A stretch of 64,000 bases of DNA, from positions 8,062-72,061 of the forward strand of contig CAJUAC010000009.1 of NCBI GenBank assembly GCA_910583885.1. Reading direction: 5' to 3'. Source of the stretch: an uncultured Oscillospiraceae bacterium (GTDB taxonomy: Bacteria; Bacillota; Clostridia; Oscillospirales; Oscillospiraceae). A model generated the notes under the pieces. That model was not told where the DNA came from, searched no databases, and saw nothing but the letters and a program-made list of their open reading frames with translations. Shown one piece after another: positions 25,258-34,451 of the stretch (within the stretch, counting starts at the first letter, position 1; each line of letters opens with the position of its first letter). Made by a program: the position numbers and the translations under genes.

Positions 25258-26637
25258 CTACTCTGGAAGGGCCATGACCAGCTCCTTAAACACCCTGCCC
25301 CGCTCCTCAAAATTTTTGAAGCGGTCAAATGACGTGCTGGCCGGTGAGAGAAGCACAACATCCCCGGTATTGGCGCGCTGCTCTGCCATCGCTACGGCGG
25401 TGGGGTAATCAGGGGCCTCTGAAATCTCCATCCCTTGCCAGTTCGCGGCCCCTTCTGCCGCCTCCCGGATCGCCTGGGCTGTTGCCCCACACAGGATGAG
25501 CAGCTTGGCGTGGTCATTGACAACTGGCCCCAAGGGAGCGTAACTTACGCCCTTATCCTTCCCGCCAGCGATGAGGATCACCTTCTCCGGGAAAGCACGC
25601 AGCCCTGCAATTGTGCGGCTGGGGCTGGAGGCAATGGAGTCATTGTACCAGCGCACCCCCCGCCGCGTCCGGACCAGCTCAATACGGTGTTCCACACCGG
25701 CGAAGGTCCGGGCAAAGGCCCGGATTGTATCATCAGAAACAAGGCCCTGCACCGCACAGATGGCGGCCATGTAATTTTCTATATTGTGGGTGCCTGGGAG
25801 CAGGATATCCGCCAGGGGCAGCACCGCCCGCTCATGCCCCCCATCCTGGAACCAGATGGCATCCTCCCGCAGGAAACACCCACGGGGCGGCATTCTGTCG
25901 GAATTTCTCGTAAAGTAAAACACCTTGCCAGCTGTTCTTTGAGAGAGTTCCCGGGTGATTTCATTGTCCCAATTGCAGACAGCACTGCATGATGGGGTTT
26001 GGTAATCCAGTACCGCCGCCTTGGCCTGGATATACTCATCCATATCAGTATGGATATCCAAGTGGTTGGGGGCAAGGTTCGTCAGCACTGCAATCTGCGG
26101 GCTTTTGCACATCGTCAAAAGCTGGAAAGAGCTCAACTCTACCACAGCCCAATCCGCAGGCTGGATGACCGGCGCTTCACTCAAAAGCGGATGGCCAATG
26201 TTTCCTCCCAGATGGACCGTATGGCCTGCCGCCTGGAGCAGGCGGGCGATCACAGTGGTGGTCGTGGTTTTGCCGTCGCTGCCTGTGACAGCCAGGATGG
26301 GGCACGGGCAGACATCGAAGAACACCTCCATCTCCGAGGTGATCACGCTCCCCCTGGCCTTTGCTGCATCCAAAAACCGGGGATGCAGGCCCGGTGTCCG
26401 GAAGATGACATCATGGTCCAACCCTTCCAGATAGCCCTCCCCCAACCGCAGCTTGCAGCCAGCGGCCTCCAATTCCTCCGCCAAACCTCCCAGGGCCTCC
26501 CGCCCCTTCCGGTCGCAGGCGGTCACATCAATCCCTGCCTCCAGCAAAAGCCGCACAAGCGGCCGGTTGCTCACGCCAATACCAGTCACCGCCACACGCT
26601 TCCCGCGCAGCGATTGCAGATAGTCCTGTAGTATCAT
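25258..26637 (-). CDS. murD: UDP-N-acetylmuramoyl-L-alanine--D-glutamate ligase
   Basis: Adds D-Glu to UDP-MurNAc-L-Ala in peptidoglycan synthesis, 459 residues. The N-terminal UDP-binding Rossmann domain (VTGIGVSNRPLVRLL) is followed by the ATP loop GSDGKTTTT near 116, and a C-terminal domain with GGKDKGVSYAPL near 355. The start at 26637 follows GAGGGAAC; the much longer open frame upstream runs antisense through the rnpB promoter and gene and is rejected. It is away from any dcw cluster and has its own promoter. Confidence 0.95.
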   Translation of the reverse strand: MILQDYLQSLRGKRVAVTGIGVSNRPLVRLLLEAGIDVTACDRKGREALGGLAEELEAAGCKLRLGEGYLEGLDHDVIFRTPGLHPRFLDAAKARGSVITSEMEVFFDVCPCPILAVTGSDGKTTTTTVIARLLQAAGHTVHLGGNIGHPLLSEAPVIQPADWAVVELSSFQLLTMCKSPQIAVLTNLAPNHLDIHTDMDEYIQAKAAVLDYQTPSCSAVCNWDNEITRELSQRTAGKVFYFTRNSDRMPPRGCFLREDAIWFQDGGHERAVLPLADILLPGTHNIENYMAAICAVQGLVSDDTIRAFARTFAGVEHRIELVRTRRGVRWYNDSIASSPSRTIAGLRAFPEKVILIAGGKDKGVSYAPLGPVVNDHAKLLILCGATAQAIREAAEGAANWQGMEISEAPDYPTAVAMAEQRANTGDVVLLSPASTSFDRFKNFEERGRVFKELVMALPE

Positions 26638-26697
26638 ATCAGTTCCCTCCCCCATCGTGTAAAGGGCTGCAATCAAAATATTTTTTGCAACGCGGCC

Positions 26698-26726
26698 ATT
26701 ATACCACCGGCGCTGGAAGAAAACAA
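26698..26726 (-). promoter_or_regulatory. Promoter of murD
   Basis: TTGTTT (26721-26726), 17 bases, TATAAT (26698-26703) on the minus strand, about 60 bases before the ATG. Confidence 0.75.
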
Positions 26727-26797
26727 CAGATTTTATTCGAACAGGGCAAAAGAGCGGGAAAAAGAACCACTGGCGTGAACTTCTCCGCCTACGATTA

Positions 26798-26826
26798 TTG
26801 ACAAACACACAGTTTTCCTGTAAAAT
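26798..26826 (+). promoter_or_regulatory. Promoter of rnpB
   Basis: TTGACA (26798-26803), exactly 17 bases, TAAAAT (26821-26826). It places transcription start at about 26833, the first base of the RNase P RNA. Confidence 0.88.
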
Positions 26827-26833
26827 AGGCAAT

Positions 26834-27191
26834 GAGTAAGACAGACAGCCGCGTGGCGATGCCGAAAGGCCCGTCATGAGGAAAGTCCGGGCTCCATAGG
26901 GCAAGGATAACGGGTAACGCCCGCCGAAGGCGACTTCAGGAAAAGTGCAACAGAAATAAACCGCTGGTGTGTCCGCGTTTCCATGCAGACCGCCAGTAAG
27001 GATGGAAAGGCGAGGTAAGAGCTCACCCATCGGCTGGAGACTGTCCGATGCTGTAAACTCTATCCGGAGCAACACCGTGGGAGGACATCAGGCTGGCCCG
27101 GCCGTCCTCAGGAGGTGGCTGGAGCGGTCTGGTAACAGGCCGCCTAGATAGATGGCTGTCAGATACAGAACCCGGCTTACAGTCTTGCTCA
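26834..27191 (+). ncRNA. rnpB: RNase P RNA, bacterial class A type
   Basis: Catalytic RNA of ribonuclease P, which trims tRNA 5' leaders. The conserved core is visible: GAGGAAAGTCCGGGCTCC near 26878, ACAGAAATAAACCGC near 26949 and the AGAACCCGGCTTAC block near 27166-27180. Helix P1 is formed by GAGTAAGAC (26834-26842) and GTCTTGCTC (27182-27190) with one G-U pair, fixing both ends. About 358 nucleotides. Promoter and terminator flank it closely. The class A call is from overall layout and was not folded by computer. Confidence 0.95.
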
Positions 27192-27199
27192 CCAAACAT

Positions 27200-27230
27200 G
27201 GAGGGAGGGACCATACAGGTTCCTCCCTCC
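27200..27230 (+). terminator. Terminator hairpin after rnpB
   Basis: GGAGGGAGG with four more pairs (27200-27212) pairs with 27218-27230, loop ATACA. Only a short T-run follows, so some read-through into the GNAT gene is possible. Confidence 0.7.
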
Positions 27231-27255
27231 TCCAGTTTAGAAAGGAGTGGCCGCA

Positions 27256-27783
27256 ATGGATATGCTCTGCCTAGCAAAGCCTGATAAGCAATATCTCCAG
27301 CAGATTGCCAGCTACCGCCAGGATTTTCTGGATGCTGGCAGCTCCATGGATGGCTGCGGGCCCCTGCGGAGGTTCGATGACCCTATGGAATGGCTGCTAC
27401 AGATTGAGGCTATGTCCCATTTGGAGACGCTGCCGGACGGCAAGGTGCTGTCCACCCAATTTTTATGTGTCCGGCCAGAGGACGGCCGGCTGGTGGGGAT
27501 GATCCAGGTGCGCCACTACTTCAACGATTATTTGGAGAAATATGCCGGCCACATCGGCTACTCTGTCCGCCCATCTGAGCGTCAGAAGGGATATGGTTCC
27601 TGGATGCTGCGGGAGGTGCTCCCCTACTGCAGATCCCTTGGGCTGGACAAAATCCTGGTGGCCTGTCTGGATACCAACCCTGCCAGCAGGAAGATTATTC
27701 TATCTGCTGGAGGTGTCTACGAGAGTACGGTCCATGAGCCAGACCGGGATATCAATTTGGAGCGGTACTGGATCACCCTATAA
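27256..27783 (+). CDS. GNAT-family acetyltransferase
   Basis: N-acetyltransferase of 175 residues. The acetyl-CoA-binding segment SVRPSERQKGYGSWMLRE (about 112-129) has the RxxGxG loop of motif A. The substrate is unknown. The ATG at 27256 is eight bases after AAGGAG; the in-frame GTG at 27247 lies inside that spacing. No own promoter is clear; it may be read from rnpB. Followed after 12 bases by the QueG-like gene. Confidence 0.85.
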   Translation: MDMLCLAKPDKQYLQQIASYRQDFLDAGSSMDGCGPLRRFDDPMEWLLQIEAMSHLETLPDGKVLSTQFLCVRPEDGRLVGMIQVRHYFNDYLEKYAGHIGYSVRPSERQKGYGSWMLREVLPYCRSLGLDKILVACLDTNPASRKIILSAGGVYESTVHEPDRDINLERYWITL

Positions 27784-27795
27784 AAGGAGAACGAT

Positions 27796-28482
27796 ATGTC
27801 CACTGCATTGAGAGACGAGCTATTTCAGGTACTGGCCGTGAGGGGCGCAAAGCTGATGGGCGTTGGCGATCTGAGAGGTATTGTGGACGGGGATCTGACC
27901 ACCGGTTTGTCGGTTGCCATTCCCCTGCCCAAGCACGTGGTTCAGGATCTACAAACCGCCCCAACAGAGGAGTACTACCATCTATACCACAGCTTAAACG
28001 CCCAGCTGAATGGTATTGTGGAGGCAGGGGCGGCCTTCCTGCGGGAGCAGGGGTACCAGGCCCAAGCGAACACTACAACGTCTGTCCAGATAGATGAGGA
28101 CTGGCGGACTCCCCTTCCGCACAAAACAGTAGCTACACGGGCTGGCCTGGGTTGGATTGGGAAGAGCTGCCTGCTAATAACGGAAGCTTATGGCGGTGCA
28201 ATCCGCCTATCCAGCCTGGTGACGGACGCCCCACTGCCATTAAACACCCCCATTGGTGAGAGCCGGTGCGGAAGCTGCGAAATCTGCGTTAAAAGCTGCC
28301 CGGCCCATGCACTGACTGGTGCGCTTTGGGAAGCGGGTATGCCCCGCGAGGCATTTTTCCAGCGGGAGACCTGCAAGAAAACCCAGCTGGAGCGGATGAA
28401 ACTTGCTACTGGTATTGATGCGGATCTATGCGGGCTATGTTTTGCTGTATGCCCTTATACCAAACGCTATCTCCGCGAATAA
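27796..28482 (+). CDS. QueG-like 4Fe-4S double-cluster protein
   Basis: Iron-sulfur protein of 228 residues related to epoxyqueuosine reductase. Two ferredoxin motifs are clear: CGSCEICVKSCP near residue 156 and CGLCFAVCP near 213; the RAGLGWIGKSCLLI segment near 115 matches the family. It is shorter than QueG (over 300) and lacks the HEAT-like C-terminal domain and part of the cobalamin-binding domain, so queuosine synthesis is uncertain. Ends at a bidirectional hairpin. Confidence 0.8.
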   Translation: MSTALRDELFQVLAVRGAKLMGVGDLRGIVDGDLTTGLSVAIPLPKHVVQDLQTAPTEEYYHLYHSLNAQLNGIVEAGAAFLREQGYQAQANTTTSVQIDEDWRTPLPHKTVATRAGLGWIGKSCLLITEAYGGAIRLSSLVTDAPLPLNTPIGESRCGSCEICVKSCPAHALTGALWEAGMPREAFFQRETCKKTQLERMKLATGIDADLCGLCFAVCPYTKRYLRE

Positions 28483-28491
28483 GGAACAGAA

Positions 28492-28524
28492 AGAAGCGGC
28501 ACGGTACAACCCCGTGCCGCTTCT
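28492..28524. terminator. Convergent terminator, QueG-like gene and yebC
   Basis: AGAAGCGGCACGG (28492-28504) pairs perfectly with 28512-28524 around a 7-base loop; CTTT follows on plus and TTTCTGTT on minus. Confidence 0.82.
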
Positions 28525-28537
28525 CTTTATGGTCTAT

Positions 28538-29272
28538 TTAGTCCTGCTCCCAGTTGTGCCAGACGTTCTGTACGTCGTCATTGTCCTCCATCAGGTCAAT
28601 CATCTTCGCCATATTCTTGATATCTTCCTCACTGGTGAGCTTAATGTAAGTCTGAGGCACCATCTCAATCGCGGCCTCGGCAAACACATAGCCCCTGCCC
28701 TCCAGGGCAGCCGTAACAGCGTTGAAATCATCCGGCTCTGTTGTGATTTCAAAAATACTGCCGTCGGCCTCGAAGTCCGCTGCACCACAGTCCAGGGCGT
28801 CCTCCATCACCTTTTCCTCCTCCAGGTCGCCATCCTCATTGTCGATGATGATGACGCCCTTGCGGTCAAAGCTCCAGCTGACGCAGCCACTGGCTCCCAT
28901 ATTCCCGCCGTACTTGTCGAAGAGGTGGCGTACCTCCGGAGCAGTGCGGTTGCGGTTGTCTGTAAGTGCCTCCACAATCACAGCCACACCGCTGGGACCA
29001 TACCCCTCGTAGACCACCTTCTCAAAGCTGTCGGTACTGCCAGCTCCCAACGCCTTGTCAATCGTGCGCTTGATGTTGTCATTGGGCATGTTGGCGGCCT
29101 TCGCTTTGGCGATGACAGTCGCCAGACGGGAGTTATTGTTGGGGTCGCCGCTGCCACCCTCCTTTACTGCCACAATCATCTCCCGGGCAATCTTGGTGAA
29201 AGCCTGGGAGCGCTTGGCATCCGCCGCACCCTTTGTCTTTTGAATATTGTGCCATTTGGAATGTCCAGACAT
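28538..29272 (-). CDS. yebC: YebC/PmpR family protein
   Basis: YebC-type protein of 244 residues, annotated historically as a transcriptional regulator and more recently linked to translation of difficult peptide sequences. The N-terminus MSGHSKWHNIQKTKGAADAK is diagnostic, and the three-domain length is normal. Start at 29272 after AAGGAGAAC. Monocistronic by spacing. Confidence 0.95.
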   Translation of the reverse strand: MSGHSKWHNIQKTKGAADAKRSQAFTKIAREMIVAVKEGGSGDPNNNSRLATVIAKAKAANMPNDNIKRTIDKALGAGSTDSFEKVVYEGYGPSGVAVIVEALTDNRNRTAPEVRHLFDKYGGNMGASGCVSWSFDRKGVIIIDNEDGDLEEEKVMEDALDCGAADFEADGSIFEITTEPDDFNAVTAALEGRGYVFAEAAIEMVPQTYIKLTSEEDIKNMAKMIDLMEDNDDVQNVWHNWEQD

Positions 29273-29408
29273 GCTGTTTGTTCTCCTTACTTGTCATGCA
29301 TCGCAGCCACGCTGCCCTCCAACCGTCCAGAGTGTGCAAGCGGGAGCGTAGAAATACAATAGAATCCCCTCTGCGGGCCGCCGCGAGGTTTGCTGCAAAC
29401 AAAGAAGC

Positions 29409-30683
29409 TTACTTCCCCAGCAGCTGCTCCAGAGCAGCCAAGCGCAGGCAGACGCAGAATACGTCGATAGCGGCCTCCAGCTCAGAGACAGGGGGAAGGC
29501 TGGGGGCAATCCGAATATTGCGGTCCCGGGGATCCATACCATTGGGGAAGGTTGCGCCGGCGCTTGTCATCACAACACCAGCCTCCTTGCAGAGGGCGAG
29601 GGTGCGCTTCGCAAGGCCGTCGGCGGTATCCAGGCTGACAAAGTAGCCGCCAGTGGGGCGCTTCCAGGTGGCAATGCCCAGGGGGGCAATCTCACGATCC
29701 AGGGCATCCAGCACAGCGCGGAACTTCGGCCCAAGGATGGCGGCGTGGCGCTTCATCAGCTCCAGCGTGTGGGCCTTGTCCTTGAGATAGCGCACGTGGC
29801 GGAGCTGGTTGACCTTGTCATAGCTGATGGTCTGGAAGGTGAGCAGGCCAGTCATGTACTTGAGGTTGTCCACGCTGGTGGCCATGACGGCTACACCCGC
29901 GCCGGGGAATGTTACCTTGGAGGTAGATGCGTACTCAAAGACCATGTCGGGATTCCCCGCCTCACGGCACAGGGAGAGCATGTCCGGGAAGGGCACGTAG
30001 TCCCCCTCGAATTCGTGGATGCAGTAGGCGTTGTCCCACATGACTACAAAGTCCGGTGCGGCAGGCTTCAGATGGGCAATCCGGTTAATGGTCTCCTGGC
30101 TGTAGATGATCCCCTCCGGATTGGAATACTTGGGCACACACCAGATCCCCTTCACTGCGGGATCCTTGACAGCCTCCTCTACAGCGTCCATATCCGGGCC
30201 GTTCTCCGTCATGGAGATTGTAATCAGCTCCATACCAAAGGACTTCGTTATGTTGAAATGGCGGTCATAGCCCGGGGAGGGGCACAGGAATTTGACTGTA
30301 TCCAGCTTCGACCAGGGCTTCTCGCTGTGGAGCAGGCCGTGGGTGTAGGCCTTGGCGATGGTGTCATACATCAGCGTCAAGCTCGCGTTGCCGCCAATAA
30401 AGCACTCCTCACTCTTGCAGCCCAGGAGCTCTGCAAAGTACTCGCGCGCACAGGGCAGGCCCATGAGCTCACCATAGTTGCGGGTGTCAAAGCCCGCCTC
30501 TACGCAGTCCTCCGGCTTTTCCAGTACGGTCAGGATGTCGCTGACCAGATCCAGCTGCTCCTTGCCAGGCTTGCCACGGGACATGTCCAGCTTGAGCCCC
30601 TTGCCCTTCAACTCCTCAAATTTCTGGGATACCGCCGCATATTCGGCCTCCAGCTGGGTGCGCTCCATCTGTTTGTATTCCAT
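29409..30683 (-). CDS. PLP-dependent class I/II aminotransferase (Asp_aminotransf type)
   Basis: Fold-type I aminotransferase of 424 residues. The PLP Lys lies in ASTSKVTFPGAGVA near residue 250; the MWDNAYCIHEF segment near 215 gives the ring-stacking Asp, and RIAPSLPP near 385 the substrate Arg. The N-terminal segment LDMSRGKPGKEQLDL is typical of the Corynebacterium AspT-like branch (Pfam Asp_aminotransf), which often acts on aspartate. It has its own promoter. Confidence 0.87.
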   Translation of the reverse strand: MEYKQMERTQLEAEYAAVSQKFEELKGKGLKLDMSRGKPGKEQLDLVSDILTVLEKPEDCVEAGFDTRNYGELMGLPCAREYFAELLGCKSEECFIGGNASLTLMYDTIAKAYTHGLLHSEKPWSKLDTVKFLCPSPGYDRHFNITKSFGMELITISMTENGPDMDAVEEAVKDPAVKGIWCVPKYSNPEGIIYSQETINRIAHLKPAAPDFVVMWDNAYCIHEFEGDYVPFPDMLSLCREAGNPDMVFEYASTSKVTFPGAGVAVMATSVDNLKYMTGLLTFQTISYDKVNQLRHVRYLKDKAHTLELMKRHAAILGPKFRAVLDALDREIAPLGIATWKRPTGGYFVSLDTADGLAKRTLALCKEAGVVMTSAGATFPNGMDPRDRNIRIAPSLPPVSELEAAIDVFCVCLRLAALEQLLGK

Positions 30684-30733
30684 AGTTGTTCGCTCTCCTT
30701 TTCTCCCCCAAAAAGGGATAGTAATCTTTGTCT

Positions 30734-30762
30734 ATTGTACTATAGGGTGCTGAAAAAAACAA
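30734..30762 (-). promoter_or_regulatory. Promoter of the aminotransferase gene
   Basis: TTGTTT (30757-30762), 17 bases, TACAAT (30734-30739) on the minus strand, about 50 bases before the ATG. Confidence 0.72.
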
Positions 30763-30824
30763 GGGGTGAGTTTCAGCCATTCCGCCGCTTTCTCATTCCA
30801 CGCCTGCCCGCACAGCCGCTAGGC

Positions 30825-31718
30825 CTACCGCCCCGCCTGCCTGCTGTTCCAGGCCCGGAGATCCTTCAATTCCTCATATAACCGCACATAGCTCCGGTGG
30901 CGGCTGGCCGGGATGTCCCCCTTCCGCACCGCTGCCAGAACCGCACACCCCTTCTCCTTGGTGTGCCCACATCCGACGAAGCGGCAGTCCCCCAGGTAGG
31001 GGCGGAACTCCAGAAATGACTCCGCCAGGTGCTCCTTGAGCGCCAGGTCAAGTTCCTCAGCGTCAAAGGAGCTGAACCCCGGTGTGTCGATCACCTCCGC
31101 CCCACAGGAGAGGCGGTACAGCTCCACATGGCGCGTGGTATGCTTGCCCCGCCCCAGCTTCTGGCTCACCTGGGCTACCTGGAGGGAAAAGCCAGGCTCT
31201 ATGGCGTTAAGAAGGCTGGATTTCCCTACGCCTGAATTTCCTGTAAAGGCAGATAGCTTGCCAGTTATCAGGGCGGCCAGCTCTTCGATCCCCTCCCCGG
31301 TCTCCGCACTGGTGCGGACGGTAGGGAACCCGGCGTGCCGGTAGATTGCTGCCAGCCCCTCTCCAGAGGCCAGGTCACATTTGTTGATACAGACCACCAC
31401 ACCACAGCCCTTCAGAGCTGCGATGGCAGACACGCGGTCAATCAGGAATGGATCCGTGATAGGGATGGCCTCTGAGGCCACCACCACCAGTTGATCCACA
31501 TTGGCCACCGCCGGACGGTCAAAGGCCGTCCGCCGCTGCACAATCTCCCAGACCATCCCTTCGCCTTGCCCAGTCTCCCGGACCTCCACCCAGTCCCCCA
31601 CCAGGGGGCTGCGGCCCTCCTGGCGGAATTTTCCCCGCGCACGGCAGGTGACGGTCTGGCCGTCCATCTCCACGTAATAAAAGCCGCTGAGTGCCTTCTG
31701 AACTCTGCCCCTACTCAC
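30825..31718 (-). CDS. rsgA: Ribosome small-subunit GTPase RsgA
   Basis: Circularly permuted GTPase that matures the 30S subunit, 297 residues. An N-terminal OB fold (about 1-65) is followed by G4 NKCD near 115, the P-loop GNSGVGKSSLL near 160 and DTPGFSSF near 207 in permuted order. The C-terminal zinc knuckle shows CRFVGCGH and KGC. The start overlaps the kinase stop by eight bases. Linkage with kinase and phosphatase matches Bacillus (prpC-prkC-rsgA). Confidence 0.95.
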   Translation of the reverse strand: MSRGRVQKALSGFYYVEMDGQTVTCRARGKFRQEGRSPLVGDWVEVRETGQGEGMVWEIVQRRTAFDRPAVANVDQLVVVASEAIPITDPFLIDRVSAIAALKGCGVVVCINKCDLASGEGLAAIYRHAGFPTVRTSAETGEGIEELAALITGKLSAFTGNSGVGKSSLLNAIEPGFSLQVAQVSQKLGRGKHTTRHVELYRLSCGAEVIDTPGFSSFDAEELDLALKEHLAESFLEFRPYLGDCRFVGCGHTKEKGCAVLAAVRKGDIPASRHRSYVRLYEELKDLRAWNSRQAGR

Positions 31719-33672
31719 TGAAAGTCACCGTGTCATCCGTCCACTGCTGGTCGTCCGCAAAAATCCGCAGCCGGTGCTCCCCTGCCTTGGCATAGATGGT
31801 TTCCTCCAGCCGTCCAAAGTCGCCCGGGATATTGCTGTCAAATACAATGTCGTTATCCAGATAGATTTCGATATGAACCTCCTCCGGGCTGTAGGGCACG
31901 TTGAAGCCTACCACGCGCCCAATCAGCTTTTCTCCATCGCTGTAGGTGAAGGAGACAGTGGAACCCTCCTCCACCTCCGTGCCGGTCTCTACACTTTGGG
32001 TGAGGACCTGACCCTCTGGGGCGGAGCTCTCCTCCTTGACAAATTCCGCTTTCAGGTTCAGCCCATCCATCAGGCGCTGGACCTCCTCCATATCCTTGCC
32101 CACACAGGAGACCATTGTGGAATACTTGATCTCCGGCCCAAGGCTGAGATACAGCGTCACCTCATCCCCCTCACTGAGGGCTGTCCCCTCAGCAGGCTCT
32201 GCCCGTGACACATAGCCCGCTGGTACCTCATCGTTATACTCGCTCTTCCCCTCCTTAATCACCAGTGATAGCTCACTGAGGCCCTTGGTCTGCTCCAGGA
32301 TCAGCCGGGCCCCCCGGGCCTCCTGGCCAACCAGGTTGGGCATGGTTCCCGACCGCCCCCCCATGCTGATGGTCACGGTGATGGTAATGGGGTCTGTACC
32401 GGCGTTCTTTTTGACCTGGTCCGCCTTCGGGTCCTGTTTGATAATCTGGCCCTCCGGATATTCGGTGCTGTACTCATGGATACTGTTCTCTACAATTTCA
32501 AAAGCCCCGACAACCTCCGGCATGGCGAGGGCCTCCTCCACTGTCTTGCCCACTACATTGGGCACCGTGTACTCTGGGATTTCCTGCACGGTAAAGCTAT
32601 CCATAATGCTTTGATAGAGCCTGGTGACGCCAAAGTAGCCCACTGCTGCCACAATGACGATCAGCAGCAGGGTTTTCCACCAGCCACCCCGGCGGCGGTC
32701 ATCCTCCTCATCATCCTCCTCTGGAGGGGGCGGCGCGTAGCGGACCTGCCTGGGCCTGGCCGCACTTACATTGGGGATGTTCTGGGTCGGTTCGTCCTCC
32801 CCGCCCCGCTCTGGGCGCAAATCCTCAGCGGAATAGTCAAAGCTGACGGATGGATCCTTCCGGAAAGCATCCAGGTCGGCGAGCATTTCATCAGCTGTAC
32901 TATAGCGCCGGTTGCGGTCTGTTGCCATCGCCTTCATGCAGATCTGCTCCAGCGCCTCCGGGATCTCCGGGTTCAGCTCCCGTGGGTTGAGGGGGATTGC
33001 GTTGAGGTGCTGGATCGCCACCGCCACTGGGTTGTCCCCCTCGAAGGGCAGGCGGCTGGTGAGCATCTCATAAAGCACCACACCGGCGGAGTAGATATCG
33101 CTGCGGTTATCGGTATAATCCCCCTTGGCCTGCTCTGGTGAGATATAGTGGACCGAGCCAATGGCCTCGTTGGAGGGATTGGAGCCGTTGGAGAGGTAGG
33201 CAATGCCGAAATCTGTCACCTTCACCGTACCATCCCGCAGCACCATGATGTTCTGCGGCTTGATATCCCGGTGGATGATACCCCGGCTGTGCGCGTGGCT
33301 GAGGCCCTTCATGATCTGGGTAATGAAGTGGAGGGCCTCCGGCCAGTTGAGCCTCCCGCGCCGCTCCATATACTGCTTGAGGGTGATGCCGTCAATCAGC
33401 TCCATGACAATATAGTCCATGTCGCCCCCGCGGCTCACGTCGTAGACCGCCATGATATTGGGGTGGGAGAGCATGGCGACAGCCTGGGACTCGTCGTGAA
33501 ACCGGCGGCGGAACTCTGCGTCCTCGCTGAGATCCTTCTTCAGCATCTTGATGGCAACCAGACGGTTGAGCCGGTGGCACTTGGCTTTGAATACTACCGC
33601 CATGCCCCCGGTCCCAATGACTTCCAGGATCTCATAGCGGTTATCCAGCATCTTTCCTATGTATCGTTCCAT
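31711..33672 (-). CDS. prkC: PASTA-domain Ser/Thr protein kinase
   Basis: Membrane Hanks-type kinase that senses muropeptides or lipid II, 653 residues. The kinase domain (about 12-275) has GTGGMAVVFKA, K42, HRDIKPQN and DFG. A transmembrane helix lies at 333-351. Three PASTA repeats follow at about 366-438, 443-514 and 517-580, then a C-terminal domain (582-653) rich in beta strands and acidic residues that is not a PASTA unit. Start at ATG 33672 after AAAGGA; a TTG at 33678 would add two residues. Part of the yicC-rsgA operon. Confidence 0.95.
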   Translation of the reverse strand: MERYIGKMLDNRYEILEVIGTGGMAVVFKAKCHRLNRLVAIKMLKKDLSEDAEFRRRFHDESQAVAMLSHPNIMAVYDVSRGGDMDYIVMELIDGITLKQYMERRGRLNWPEALHFITQIMKGLSHAHSRGIIHRDIKPQNIMVLRDGTVKVTDFGIAYLSNGSNPSNEAIGSVHYISPEQAKGDYTDNRSDIYSAGVVLYEMLTSRLPFEGDNPVAVAIQHLNAIPLNPRELNPEIPEALEQICMKAMATDRNRRYSTADEMLADLDAFRKDPSVSFDYSAEDLRPERGGEDEPTQNIPNVSAARPRQVRYAPPPPEEDDEEDDRRRGGWWKTLLLIVIVAAVGYFGVTRLYQSIMDSFTVQEIPEYTVPNVVGKTVEEALAMPEVVGAFEIVENSIHEYSTEYPEGQIIKQDPKADQVKKNAGTDPITITVTISMGGRSGTMPNLVGQEARGARLILEQTKGLSELSLVIKEGKSEYNDEVPAGYVSRAEPAEGTALSEGDEVTLYLSLGPEIKYSTMVSCVGKDMEEVQRLMDGLNLKAEFVKEESSAPEGQVLTQSVETGTEVEEGSTVSFTYSDGEKLIGRVVGFNVPYSPEEVHIEIYLDNDIVFDSNIPGDFGRLEETIYAKAGEHRLRIFADDQQWTDDTVTFSE

Positions 33673-33697
33673 AGTCAAGTATCCTTTCTCCCCGGCT

Positions 33698-34444
33698 TCA
33701 CTGCTGCTGCAGCAGCACGGCGGTTACATTGTCTGGTGCGCCCTGGCCCTTGGCAATCTCCAGAAGCCGGTCCAGACAGGTGTTGTCGTCCCCACCCTCT
33801 AATACTTCCCGCGCCATCTCCTCGTCTGTCGCCGTGGTAATCAGGCCGTCGGTACACAGCAGGAGGTAGTCGCCCGGCAGCAGCTGGACCTGGTAGCTGT
33901 CGCTGAGTGCCTCAGCGTCCGGCCCCAGGGCGCGGGTGATCAGGTTGCGGCCCGGATAGTTCCTGGCCTCGGCCTCTGTAATGGCCCCCCGCTCCACCAG
34001 CCGCTCCACCAGGGAGTGGTCGCGGGTGATGCGGGAGATGGCTTTTTTACCGCCCCCGCCGCGGATCAAATAGGCCCGGCTGTCGCCTACATTATTGACC
34101 AGCGCCTGACCCTCCCGGGCAATGGCGGACACCAATGTGGTCCCCATCCCCCGCTGCTTCTCCCGGACAGACCGCTCATATACAGCGGTATTCGCAGCAG
34201 CCACAGCGAACTCAGCCACCTCACGTACCTGCTCCAAATCCATGTCGCAGCGCAGGTTGGCAAGGCATGTGGCGAGGAAGGCATCCACGGCCAGCTCGCT
34301 GGCCTGCTTCCCGCCGCCTGGGCCCCCCATCCCATCACAAACAACACAAATGGTAAAGCCGCTCTCCTCGCTGCACCGGACCGCATAGGCGTCCTGATTC
34401 TCCCGGCGCACCAGGCCGATATCCGTCATGCCCCATACGTTCAT
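33698..34444 (-). CDS. prpC: PP2C-type protein phosphatase
   Basis: Metal-dependent Ser/Thr phosphatase that counteracts the PASTA kinase, 248 residues. Metal ligands are visible: TDIGLVRRENQDA near 7, CDGMGG near 36, LLCTDGLI near 190 and the closing APDNVTAVLL. Two adjacent ATG codons occur at 34447 and 34444; the second has better spacing from AAGGA. The longer frame upstream overlaps rlmN and is rejected. Confidence 0.93.
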   Translation of the reverse strand: MNVWGMTDIGLVRRENQDAYAVRCSEESGFTICVVCDGMGGPGGGKQASELAVDAFLATCLANLRCDMDLEQVREVAEFAVAAANTAVYERSVREKQRGMGTTLVSAIAREGQALVNNVGDSRAYLIRGGGGKKAISRITRDHSLVERLVERGAITEAEARNYPGRNLITRALGPDAEALSDSYQVQLLPGDYLLLCTDGLITTATDEEMAREVLEGGDDNTCLDRLLEIAKGQGAPDNVTAVLLQQQ

Positions 34445-34451
34445 CATATCC

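Noticed and set aside
26638..27075. N-terminal extension of murD by 146 residues
   Set aside because: It would run antisense through rnpB and both promoters; MurD starts properly at 26637.
29745..30881. Plus-strand frame of 378 codons
   Set aside because: Antisense to the intact aminotransferase and its promoter.
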